Shown: one piece after another, positions 7,440 through 13,139 of the stretch
Numbering within the stretch: position 1 is the first letter of the stretch
Layout of the letters: each line of letters begins with the position of its first letter
Assembly: GCA_031280645.1 (NCBI GenBank)
Contig: JAITGL010000012.1
Span: 1 to 13,271, forward strand
Direction of reading: 5' to 3'
DNA length: 13,271 nt
Source of the DNA: Tannerellaceae bacterium
GTDB taxonomy: Bacteria > Bacteroidota > Bacteroidia > Bacteroidales > Tannerellaceae
The notes under the pieces: generated by a model
The model's database searches: none
Told to the model about the DNA's origin: nothing
The model's input: the letters and a program-made list of their open reading frames with translations, nothing else
Position numbers and translations under genes: made by a program

Positions 7440-7681
7440 GAGAGGCGAAGCAAAAGGAGGTAAATAGAACGTAATCAGCGGATTATGAATTGGTCGGTTT
7501 TTGAGATTTTGGGAATAAATGCATAAAAAAGCAAAGTTGGCGGTCTTTTTAGTTACCAACTCGTTACCTGAGCCACTTTTGAACAATTATGTAATAGTCT
7601 TTTATTCAGTTGTTTGCGTAGAATTGCATAGTGCCGAATAACTCTAAGTAAACTAAATTTGTAACCATTAAAATTAGAGTT
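7440..7681. other. Non-coding left end between the two integrase genes
   Basis: There is no supported gene in these ~240 bp. The stretch has two direct GTTACC copies (7552-7557, 7563-7568; 11-bp period) and an inverted pair AGTTGG/CCAACT (7535-7540/7556-7561). An 18-nt block at 7622-7639 resembles 6283-6300 upstream of the truncated integrase (14 of 18 positions by eye). Such clustered short repeats beside an integrase start suggest att arm sites, but this was not tested. Confidence 0.5.
7640..7681 (+). promoter_or_regulatory. Integrase promoter -7 box inside an 8-bp dyad
   Basis: TAAATTTG (7654-7661) matches TAnnTTTG and lies 20 nt before the integrase ATG. It is flanked by a perfect inverted repeat AACTCTAA (7640-7647)/TTAGAGTT (7674-7681) whose right arm abuts the start codon. 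This layout could be an operator. With transcription starting near 7668 only the right arm would be in the mRNA, so a leader hairpin is unlikely. No clear -33 box was found. Confidence 0.55.
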
Positions 7682-8974
7682 ATGCAACGAAGTACATTTA
7701 AGGTTCTTTTCTATTTGAAGAAGAACAGTTTGAAACCGGACGGAACTGCCCCAATCATGGGAAGGATTACCGTAAACGGGAGTATTGCACAATTTAGCTG
7801 TAAGCTGAATATTAAGCCCTCGCTTTGGGATACTACCGCCAACCGCGCAGCAGGCAAAAGCCTCCAAGCACAAAAAATCAATCAGAAGTTAGACAACATC
7901 AAGACCCAAATCGGCAAGCAATACCAAAGTATTTGCGACCGGGATAATTTTGTATCAGCCGAAAAGGTCAAAAATGGGTATCTCGGTTTCGGCGAAGAAT
8001 ACCGTACCCTATTGTCTGTCGCTGATGAGTTTTATGAGAGTTATAGCAAACGTGTCGGAAAAGACCGCACGGCAGGCTCATATGAACAACTGCTTATCAA
8101 CCGGAAACGTATCGAAAGTTTCCTGAAAGACAAGTATGGACTTTCGGATATTCCCCTTCGGGAAATCGAACCGCAATTTATTCAGGATTATTACACTTAC
8201 CTGTTGGAAGAGCGCAGGCTTGCCGGAAGCACATTGCTGACAGCCATTACCAAACTCAAACAGATTATGCTCATTGCTCAACGTCGTGGGTTTGTCCGGG
8301 TCAATCCTTTTGCCGGATTCCGCTTCAAGGCAAAGACACGGGACAGAGGCTATTTAACAGAGGATGAACTACAGCGGTTTATGACAGTCGAACTAAGACG
8401 ATACAAACAACGACAGATACGGGATATTTTTGTTTTCCAAGCGTTCACCGGTTTGGCTTATTCAGATGTCCGAAAATTGACCTTCTACGATATACAAACA
8501 TCTTTCGATGGCGAACTGTGGTTGATAGCCAAACGCAAGAAAACGGGTACTACGTTTTACGTTAAGCTTCTGCCCGTAGCCAAACAACTTATAGAACAAT
8601 ACCGGATAGTAGCTAAGAACCAGTTTATATTCCCTGTTCCAAGCAATGCAGAGAATATGAACCGTACCCTCAGGCGAATTGCTAAACAAGCCGGAATTAA
8701 CAAGTGGATTTCCTCACATGTCGCAAGACACACGTTCTCGACCACGGTTACACTCTCGCAAGGAGTTCCTATTGAGACTGTTAGTCAAATGCTTGGACAT
8801 ACGAATATCCAGACCACCCAGATCTATGCCAAAATCACGAATGAGAAGATAAGTCGTGATATGGCAGCCCTGACGGATAAAATCGGGGATAAATATCAGG
8901 TGGAGACCAACAGACCGGCATCGGACTTTAGAAATATCGGGAAGGTTGGCAAACGAAAAACATCTATGCTATGA
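7682..8974 (+). CDS. Tyrosine recombinase/integrase (Bacteroidetes phage-integrase SAM-like type)
   Basis: The 430-residue site-specific recombinase is complete. It has an N-terminal arm-binding part (residues 1-100), a core-binding SAM-like domain at about 110-210 (YGLSDIPLREIEPQFIQDYY, RVNPFAGFRF) and a catalytic domain at about 220-400. Visible active-site residues are the beta-hairpin Lys in KRKKTG (about 287), His346-x-x-Arg349 in SHVARHTF, His373 in LGHTN and nucleophile Tyr382 in QIYAK. The usual Arg I position reads TGLAYSDV, with Ala instead of Arg. Replacement at this position is known for the CTnDOT-type integrase group, so I read it as a subfamily trait. The stop overlaps the next start (ATGA). 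It presumably mediates insertion and excision of the element. Confidence 0.96.
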   Translation: MQRSTFKVLFYLKKNSLKPDGTAPIMGRITVNGSIAQFSCKLNIKPSLWDTTANRAAGKSLQAQKINQKLDNIKTQIGKQYQSICDRDNFVSAEKVKNGYLGFGEEYRTLLSVADEFYESYSKRVGKDRTAGSYEQLLINRKRIESFLKDKYGLSDIPLREIEPQFIQDYYTYLLEERRLAGSTLLTAITKLKQIMLIAQRRGFVRVNPFAGFRFKAKTRDRGYLTEDELQRFMTVELRRYKQRQIRDIFVFQAFTGLAYSDVRKLTFYDIQTSFDGELWLIAKRKKTGTTFYVKLLPVAKQLIEQYRIVAKNQFIFPVPSNAENMNRTLRRIAKQAGINKWISSHVARHTFSTTVTLSQGVPIETVSQMLGHTNIQTTQIYAKITNEKISRDMAALTDKIGDKYQVETNRPASDFRNIGKVGKRKTSML

Positions 8975-9339
8975 ACAAGGAAGAAATAATGGTTGGCGAT
9001 TTGATAGAAGCTATCGAATCCGGTGAAGGAAAAGAAATTTGTCTAAAAGATTGGCAGATAGCCCGCTTGTTTGGAGTGTATGAACAGACGGTTCGGGCAA
9101 ATATTAAAACAGTTATTCGTAGTGGTACAGTAATTCCCGATATTAATTATGGAGTCAGCCTGGAAGGTGAAATACTCCTTCCCGAGAGCCATGGTTTGGA
9201 AATGATTATTGCGCTGGCATTCCGTTTAGATTCTGCCGAAGCTACCCAAATGAGAAAATGGATTTTTGGGAAAATCATTCAGACCACAAAACAAAAGTTA
9301 ATCGTATTTGGAATGAATAACCTCCAAATGCTCAATTAA
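8971..9339 (+). CDS. Small HTH-like protein coupled to the integrase
   Basis: The 122-residue product starts within the integrase stop (ATGA overlap), indicating translational coupling. Residues about 26-55 (LKDWQIARLFGVYEQTVRANIK) look like a helix-turn-helix. Residues 67-100 (GEILLPESHGLEMIIALAF, MRKWIFGKI) resemble the region after the HTH in RhuM-like proteins of mobile elements. No enzyme motif is seen. A regulatory or accessory role in integration/excision is plausible from the coupling. I do not recognise a characterised homologue. Confidence 0.75.
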   Translation: MNKEEIMVGDLIEAIESGEGKEICLKDWQIARLFGVYEQTVRANIKTVIRSGTVIPDINYGVSLEGEILLPESHGLEMIIALAFRLDSAEATQMRKWIFGKIIQTTKQKLIVFGMNNLQMLN

Positions 9340-9547
9340 TGCCGGTTCGTTCATTCCATTGCAGGACAAAGATATTTCGCCCGGATTGGACAGTCAAGCC
9401 CTTCGCCTTGCGGTCGTAAGCGAAAATCTCCACCTTTTCTTGCAGTCAGGTTGTATTTTCACTTCGAGGCTTGCCGGTTCAATCCTTTTGGTCGAAATGG
9501 GGATAGTCCAGCAACGAAACGACCGACCCGACGATGACACATAGCAT
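9332..9547 (-). pseudogene. Coding-like remnant with two internal in-frame TGA codons
   Basis: One minus-strand frame reads as three protein-like segments in register. The first is hydrophobic (LCVIVGSVVSLLDYPHFDQKD), then TGA. A ten-residue piece (TGKPRSENTT) follows, then TGA. The last 37 residues (LQEKVEIFAYDRKAKGL, QSGRNIFVLQWNERTGIN) end at a stop on 9332-9334, overlapping the end of the plus-strand gene. The first TGA could be the true end of one gene whose start is lost. I do not recognise a family. It may be a decayed mobile-element gene tail. An overlapping plus-strand frame (9359-9544) looks less protein-like. Apart from the downstream terminator, nothing else is seen between 9340 and 9675. 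Confidence 0.35.
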
Positions 9548-9554
9548 CCATAGC

Positions 9555-9601
9555 AAAAAACAAGCATCCCTGATGTACTTCGTACGGAATGCTTGTTTTT
9601 T
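9555..9601. terminator. Strong bidirectional terminator
   Basis: A perfect 13-bp stem AAAAAACAAGCAT (9555-9567)/ATGCTTGTTTTTT (9589-9601) encloses a smaller GTAC-TTC-GTAC hairpin (9575-9585). It has an A-run on the left arm and a T-run on the right, so it can work on both strands. It sits between the rightward integrase operon and the leftward HTH genes, which end at 9676, and fits a shared convergent terminator. Confidence 0.92.
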
Positions 9602-9675
9602 ATTTATGTGTGTAAGGCAACTTCACTCCCTCGCCTTCGGAATCTGCATATCAATCATAGTGGATATAGTTGAAA

Positions 9676-9975
9676 CTAAAACGGCAGTTCCGGCAAACGG
9701 TAATTTTGATACAATACTTCTTCCAATTCATTTTCCGGGTAAAGTATCTTTCCGCCAATCGTCGTATAGCAGATGACCCGGTTATCCCTTAGGTTCTGAA
9801 GCGTACGGGGTGATATGTGAAGAATTTCCATCACTTCCTCTCCCGTCAGATAACGTTTGTCGGCCAATGCCGGGCGGTACTTGTTGCGAACAATCTGCAC
9901 ATCATCCAACGCCTGTTCTATCTGCCTTCTGAGTTCCCTGAACTCTTCGGAATCGAAACCAATATACTTATCCAT
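9676..9975 (-). CDS. Excisionase-like helix-turn-helix protein
   Basis: The 99-residue product has an N-terminal charged helix (EFRELRRQIEQALDDVQIV), which may be a coiled-coil, followed by a winged-HTH/MerR-like HTH at about 42-85 (YLTGEEVMEILHISPRTLQNLRD, IGGKILYPENEL). This is the architecture of Xis-type proteins of Bacteroides conjugative transposons (compare the Xis2c/Xis2d pair of CTnDOT). It probably binds the att region and directs excision or regulates the excision operon. The start at 9975 is only 2 nt after the stop of the paralogous HTH gene, so they share an operon. No lesion is seen. Confidence 0.88.
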   Translation of the reverse strand: MDKYIGFDSEEFRELRRQIEQALDDVQIVRNKYRPALADKRYLTGEEVMEILHISPRTLQNLRDNRVICYTTIGGKILYPENELEEVLYQNYRLPELPF

Positions 9976-9977
9976 CG

Positions 9978-10259
9978 CTATACTCCTTTTATACCTGATT
10001 GCAACAAATCGTTAATATCCGATTGACGATAATAAACCTTACCACCCAACATGGAATACGGAATTTTACCGTTATTACGCCACGTTTGTAAGGTACGTTT
10101 CGATATCCTTAATGCCCGGCAGACATCCGCCGAGTCTATTCAGCCGTCACGGGGATTAGGCTGGTACAACTCTTTCAATGCGGATACTTCCGAGGTCACT
10201 CTCATTATCTGAGTTTTCAGCATTTCCCATGCCGATAAATCAATACATACAATTTCCAT
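9978..10259 (-). pseudogene. Second excisionase-like HTH gene interrupted by in-frame TGA
   Basis: From the ATG at 10259 the frame reads 39 residues (MEIVCIDLSAWEMLKTQI...), meets TGA at 10140-10142, then continues in the same frame for 53 residues (DSADVCRALRISKRTLQTWR, GGKVYYRQSDI) to TAG at 9978. The part after the TGA is the HTH domain and aligns with the neighbouring Xis-like protein (SKRTLQ/SPRTLQ, GGKVYY/GGKILY). The TGA falls opposite Tyr42 of that paralogue, a position where Trp would be natural, so TGG to TGA is the simplest explanation. There is no good restart codon before the HTH. It lies 5 nt after the DUF3408-like gene. It is a pseudogene unless the TGA is a sequence error or is read through. 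Confidence 0.85.
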
Positions 10260-10264
10260 ACTTT

Positions 10265-10564
10265 TTATTCTTTGTCGTTATTAAACGTGCTGGCAAGCGA
10301 GCGTTTCAGTCCTTCGCTGGCTGCACGGGTTATCAATTCACGATTTGTTGACAAATGGTCGACAAGGATATTGGAAAGAAGGATTGTCGGCGTAATCTCC
10401 GGTACGATATGTTGCAGGGATGCCACAAGAGTTTGCAGCTTTTCTTTCATGCGTACATCAATATATACAGGTGTGTAATCCTTTACTTTGCGTACCGATA
10501 GAAACCGACGGGCATATTCATCCTCGTCTTTCTTCCGGGTCTGTTTAGACCGGGAACTTGGCAT
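10265..10564 (-). CDS. DUF3408-like protein of mobile elements
   Basis: The 99-residue product begins with a basic segment (MPSSRSKQTRKKDEDEYARRFL). The body (YTPVYIDVRMKEKLQTLV, ITPTILLSNILVDHLS) resembles the C-terminal domain of DUF3408 proteins, which are common beside mobilization and partition genes in Bacteroides conjugative elements. The domain is a predicted small alpha/beta DNA-binding fold, and the function is not established. The frame is open upstream for 24 more residues except for a TGA immediately before this ATG, so the present start may be a fallback. First of a leftward operon with the two HTH genes. Confidence 0.75.
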   Translation of the reverse strand: MPSSRSKQTRKKDEDEYARRFLSVRKVKDYTPVYIDVRMKEKLQTLVASLQHIVPEITPTILLSNILVDHLSTNRELITRAASEGLKRSLASTFNNDKE

Positions 10565-10639
10565 TCATGTACTGTCTTCTATTGCTTCTGATATACCCTT
10601 AGTTTCCTCTTCCGATTTACTATTTAATTCGTCACTCAT
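10565..10639 (-). other. Probable 5' extension of the DUF3408-like gene, separated by one TGA
   Basis: An ATG at 10639 opens a 24-codon acidic frame (MSDELNSKSEEETKG...EDST) that ends in TGA at 10565-10567, followed directly and in the same frame by the ATG of the DUF3408-like gene. An A-rich leader precedes the upstream ATG, as for other starts here. A longer protein of about 124 residues, interrupted by CGA or TGG changing to TGA, is the simplest reading. Alternatively it is a tiny leader ORF coupled by TGAATG. Confidence 0.55.
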
Positions 10640-10799
10640 ACTTTTTTGTTTTAATTGTTAATACACTGTGCCGGACTATTCCGGCAATTCTCTCTCTGTT
10701 GATGCTCTTACCTTGAAGCATACATCTGTAAAAGATAAGAACAGACGGGAATAGTCAGTCATCCCGGATACGATTAGCTTTATTCATAACTTAAACCGC

Positions 10800-10878
10800 T
10801 TTCGGAAGGATAAGCCGGAGATGCGACCTTGCACAACGGCTGTTTCCGAAATCGGGTGCAAGATATGGATATCCCGAT
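10800..10878. repeat. Cluster of overlapping inverted repeats (structured RNA or origin-like)
   Basis: Four pairings lie within 79 bp. They are TTTCGGAA/TTCCGAAA (10800-10807/10844-10851), CTTGCAC/GTGCAAG (10828-10834/10856-10862), ATCGGG/CCCGAT (10851-10856/10873-10878) and GATAT-GG-ATATC (10862-10873). The first two cross, so they would form a pseudoknot if both form. No reading frame explains them. Confidence 0.55.
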
Positions 10879-11016
10879 GCCTGCGCTGTTTGGATAACAG
10901 CTTTACCTAACAGGTTGGAGCAGTATATATTTGATAATCAATATGGATTGGCGGAAGAAGTGTGAATGGGGTTACCAATAACGAGTGTGTAGGGGGTATT
11001 ACAAGAATATATTAAC

Positions 11017-11033
11017 CTGCTGAATTTCAGCAG
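11017..11033. repeat. Perfect 8-bp-arm palindrome CTGCTGAA-T-TTCAGCAG
   Basis: The arms are perfect with a single central base, the form expected of a dimeric repressor operator or a small cruciform. It lies in the non-coding stretch just downstream of the large leftward gene. No bound protein can be named. Confidence 0.6.
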
Positions 11034-11147
11034 ACAAACCAGTTTGGATAGGAAACAAAAATAATTTTAGAAATATGGGAAATATTTCCAAACCGGAATA
11101 TTTAGACTAATTATCCCGGTTTTCCTCCAATGCATCAATCATTTTCT

Positions 11148-12278
11148 CTATCTCGACAAGCCCCCGAATGGACTCCCGCTTGTTACGGTTACGTTGTTAA
11201 GTAATTGCTGCATGGTAATAAAGTGTGGTTTGTCTCCATAGCGTTGCTTATTTCCCTCGGTACGGAAAGACAGGAAATCTTTGTTGCCGTCGGCAACCGA
11301 CATCCACGTATCTTTGATATACTTATTTTCGCTTAACTGGTCTAACAGATACACCAATGATTTTTGGTTGGTAACTCCCAGCGGTTCGGTTAGCTTTCCT
11401 TTCAGGAGTTTCTTTATTTCGGCAGTCTTAACTTTCCGACGGAAGAGTTTTATATCTTCCACACATTCGGAGAGCAGCGTATATTGCCCACCGTTTAGCT
11501 TAGGCTCATAGGAACGTTTCTTCGGTTGCCGTACAGGTTGGCTTGATTCTGCTTCTTCGCCAGATTCCGTTTCTGGGGCTATATTACTGTTTTCTATATT
11601 GTCTTCTTTGCCGGTATCCGCATCGGAAGCAATACCAGTTTCCATTTCTGTATCAGCTATTTTCTTTTCCGGAGGCTGATTGGCTTCGTAGAGCATACAA
11701 AGCTTTTCCAACGATACGAGGTCTATGAGTTCCTTGAAATAGGGTAAATCAATCTTTGCCAGCTCTTCCGCATAGTTCGCCGGGGTTATCTCTACCATCG
11801 GAACTGTAAATGTCCGGTAACGCTGATAAACTTCTTTGGTAATATCATCGTAGAAATCACTGTACCAAAGATACTCCTCCCTACCGTCTCGAAAATAACG
11901 GGGAACACTTTCAAGCGGGGGATTATGGCGGATAATATCCAACACCTTTCCTCGATAGAGAGCGATATCTTCCGGTGTAGGCTTCATCCTGTACAGCATA
12001 CCGAGCGCAGCCTTATAGTTTACCTCTATAAAGCGGTCAAGACATTGTTGCACTTCCCTGAAGCCTTCTTCTAAGAAATCCACATATTCTATCTCGTCAT
12101 CATAACCGAACATGGCGTAAAGATACATATTTTCTTTAGCTATATAGGTAATATTACCATCCCAAGTGGCAAAAGTAGCTTTGCCTATATATAAAGGTGG
12201 AAAATATATGTATTCCGATGCAATAATGTTGGTACATGTTTGAGAGTCAGATTTATAGCCTATATTTGCTTTCGACAT
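11148..12278 (-). CDS. Unrecognised mobile-element protein with probable C-terminal frameshift
   Basis: The 376-residue protein has no signal peptide. Residues 1-200 are mixed alpha/beta and rich in aromatics (YIYFPPLYIG, YLWYSDFYDD). Residues 201-258 are acidic, Pro/Glu/Ser-rich and probably disordered. Residues 260-362 form a charged helical domain (YTLLSECVEDIKLFRRKVKT, YLLDQLSENKYIKDTW). The last 14 residues (VTVTSGSPFGGLSR) look unnatural. Inserting one base near 11193 restores NNRNRNKRESIRGLVEIEKM, ending IDALEENRDN at TAG 11107-11109, a good amphipathic helix and a 390-residue product. The true gene is therefore probably 11107-12278 with a 1-nt deletion. I do not recognise the family. 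The position, divergent from mobC, suggests an accessory or replication/transfer role, but this is not shown. Confidence 0.75.
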   Translation of the reverse strand: MSKANIGYKSDSQTCTNIIASEYIYFPPLYIGKATFATWDGNITYIAKENMYLYAMFGYDDEIEYVDFLEEGFREVQQCLDRFIEVNYKAALGMLYRMKPTPEDIALYRGKVLDIIRHNPPLESVPRYFRDGREEYLWYSDFYDDITKEVYQRYRTFTVPMVEITPANYAEELAKIDLPYFKELIDLVSLEKLCMLYEANQPPEKKIADTEMETGIASDADTGKEDNIENSNIAPETESGEEAESSQPVRQPKKRSYEPKLNGGQYTLLSECVEDIKLFRRKVKTAEIKKLLKGKLTEPLGVTNQKSLVYLLDQLSENKYIKDTWMSVADGNKDFLSFRTEGNKQRYGDKPHFITMQQLLNNVTVTSGSPFGGLSR

Positions 12279-12373
12279 CTCAATACAGGGATGCCTCTAA
12301 AAGTAAAAAAAGATGAAAACATTATCCAAAGTTGTTTCCTCAACCGGCTCTCTCTACACATGAAGAGCTAATG

Positions 12374-12424
12374 GCAATACAGAGGCTGTATTGCTAAAAC
12401 CGGGCGTATTACCTTTAAGCCCGG
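12374..12424. repeat. Two tandem hairpins
   Basis: GCAATACAG-AGG-CTGTATTGC (12374-12394) has a perfect 9-bp stem. Five bases later comes CCGGGC/GCCCGG (12400-12405/12419-12424) with a 13-nt loop. Neither is followed by a proper T-run on either strand at the expected distance, so terminator function is uncertain. Confidence 0.6.
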
Positions 12425-12500
12425 CCTTGTCGAACGTTGCCATCCGAAGAAAAAACAAAGAAGCTCCCGCTCCTTTATTTTTTTTTCGATTGTCAAAGGA

Positions 12501-12537
12501 GCAAGGTAATCTTTCGGGTAACCCGAAATCACCTTGC
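12501..12537. repeat. Long two-part stem-loop upstream of the mob genes
   Basis: The outer arms GCAAGGT/ACCTTGC (12501-12507/12531-12537) and inner arms TTTCGGGT/ACCCGAAA (12512-12519/12521-12528) have a one-base loop and a small AATC/TC internal loop. With 15 paired bases it is the strongest dyad of the region. No T-run follows, so a cruciform or protein-binding site is more likely than a terminator. Confidence 0.65.
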
Positions 12538-12607
12538 CCTGCGGGGCTGTGACCACGCTACCGTGAAATTCGGCGTACCTTGAATTCCTCTTTCGCTTCA
12601 AAATCCG

Positions 12608-12718
12608 CTCCCGTTGGTCTCATATTTTGAGGTCACTGCACAACCCGACATTCCCGCTCCTGATGGTTGCAGAATCGTCAGGTTGTGGAGCAAGCCTGCA
12701 CTTCATCTCCCGATGGTC
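12608..12718 (+). repeat. Three 12-nt direct repeats at 49-50 bp spacing
   Basis: CTCCCGTTGGTC (12608-12619), CTCCTGATGGTT (12657-12668) and CTCCCGATGGTC (12707-12718) fit the pattern CTCCYGWTGGTY. The start-to-start distances are 49 and 50 bp, so all three would lie on nearly the same helical face. They are iteron-like and upstream of mobC, which suggests relaxosome or regulator binding sites. Confidence 0.5.
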
Positions 12719-12737
12719 GCTTCCGTTACGGCTTGCA

Positions 12738-12757
12738 CGGACGTATACCTACGTCCG
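12738..12757. repeat. Perfect 8-bp hairpin near mobC, possible oriT or operator dyad
   Basis: CGGACGTA/TACGTCCG with a TACC loop ends 31 bp before the mobC start. A compact perfect dyad at this place is typical of relaxase recognition hairpins, and equally of an autoregulatory operator for the ribbon-helix-helix protein encoded next. Confidence 0.6.
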
Positions 12758-12788
12758 AAAGTTTTCCATAACCTTAAATCTGAATGTC

Positions 12789-13139
12789 ATGGAAAATAAA
12801 GAGCGAAAAAAGAAAAAAAGAGGTCGTCCGGCAAAGGATAATTTGAAACTTTCCACTTCGATTAACCTCAAATTAACCGAAGCGGATTTCAAAAAAATAA
12901 ACGAAAAAGCCGAAAAACTGGGTATGAAAGCTACGCAGTATGCTCGGGAGATGGTGTTGAAAGGAGGTGTTAAATCTCACTTTACTCTTGAAGAACTCGA
13001 CCTGATGCGAAAATTAGCAGGAATGGCTAACAATCTAAATCAGCTTGCCCGAAAGGCAAACTCCATAGGATACAAGGCTGCCGAGAAAGCATTATTTGAA
13101 CTCGCTTGTGAAATAAAGAAACTATTAGATGATCGCTAA
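12789..13139 (+). CDS. mobC: MobC-like mobilization accessory protein (ribbon-helix-helix type)
   Basis: The 116-residue product begins with a very basic tail (MENKERKKKKRGRPAK). An RHH-like segment follows at about 20-60 (LSTSINLKLTEADFKKIN, KATQYAREMVL). The MobC signature at about 74-91 (RKLAGMANNLNQLARKAN) is the most telling motif. It would bind oriT and help the relaxase open the nic region. The frame is open upstream to 12627, but the extension crosses the oriT-like hairpin and has no homology-like character, so 12789 is chosen. It overlaps the relaxase gene by 11 bp, which implies translational coupling. Confidence 0.9.
   Translation: MENKERKKKKRGRPAKDNLKLSTSINLKLTEADFKKINEKAEKLGMKATQYAREMVLKGGVKSHFTLEELDLMRKLAGMANNLNQLARKANSIGYKAAEKALFELACEIKKLLDDR

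Larger units (their letters stand above)
10640..11106. other. Non-coding region with several dyads between the DUF3408-like gene and the large unrecognised gene
   Basis: There is no supported gene in ~465 bp. The region holds three inverted-repeat sites: GCCGGA-CTAT-TCCGGC at 10670-10685 just upstream of the DUF3408 leader, the nested repeats at 10800-10878, and the perfect palindrome at 11017-11033. TATATTTG at 10926-10933 (+) and CAAAAATA at 11056-11063 (TATTTTTG on the minus strand) resemble -7 boxes but lack convincing -33 partners. The 10670-10685 dyad is placed as an operator for the leftward operon would be. Confidence 0.6.
12279..12788. other. Non-coding region with candidate oriT
   Basis: These ~510 bp separate the large leftward gene from mobC and lie immediately upstream of the mobC-relaxase operon, the usual place for oriT in Bacteroides mobilizable elements. 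They hold two tandem hairpins (12374-12424), a long two-part stem (12501-12537), three spaced 12-nt direct repeats (12608-12718), inverted pairs CACAACC/GGTTGTG (12639-12645/12681-12687) and GCAAGCC/GGCTTGC (12690-12696/12730-12736), and a perfect hairpin at 12738-12757. A nic site could not be located by eye. A 77-codon minus frame at 12368-12601 crosses these hairpins and is not supported as a gene. Confidence 0.6.

Noticed and set aside
9332..10639. TGA recoded as a sense codon in the mobile element
   Set aside because: Several in-frame TGA codons are present, but the intact integrase and host genes use TGG for Trp and TGA as a real stop, so mutation or sequence error is simpler.
12368..12601. 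77-codon minus-strand ORF upstream of the mob genes
   Set aside because: It crosses several strong hairpins in the candidate oriT and shows no recognisable domain. It may be a translation of conserved non-coding DNA.
12627..12788. 54-residue upstream extension of mobC
   Set aside because: It translates the oriT-like hairpin and repeats; the MobC-like basic start at 12789 fits the family.
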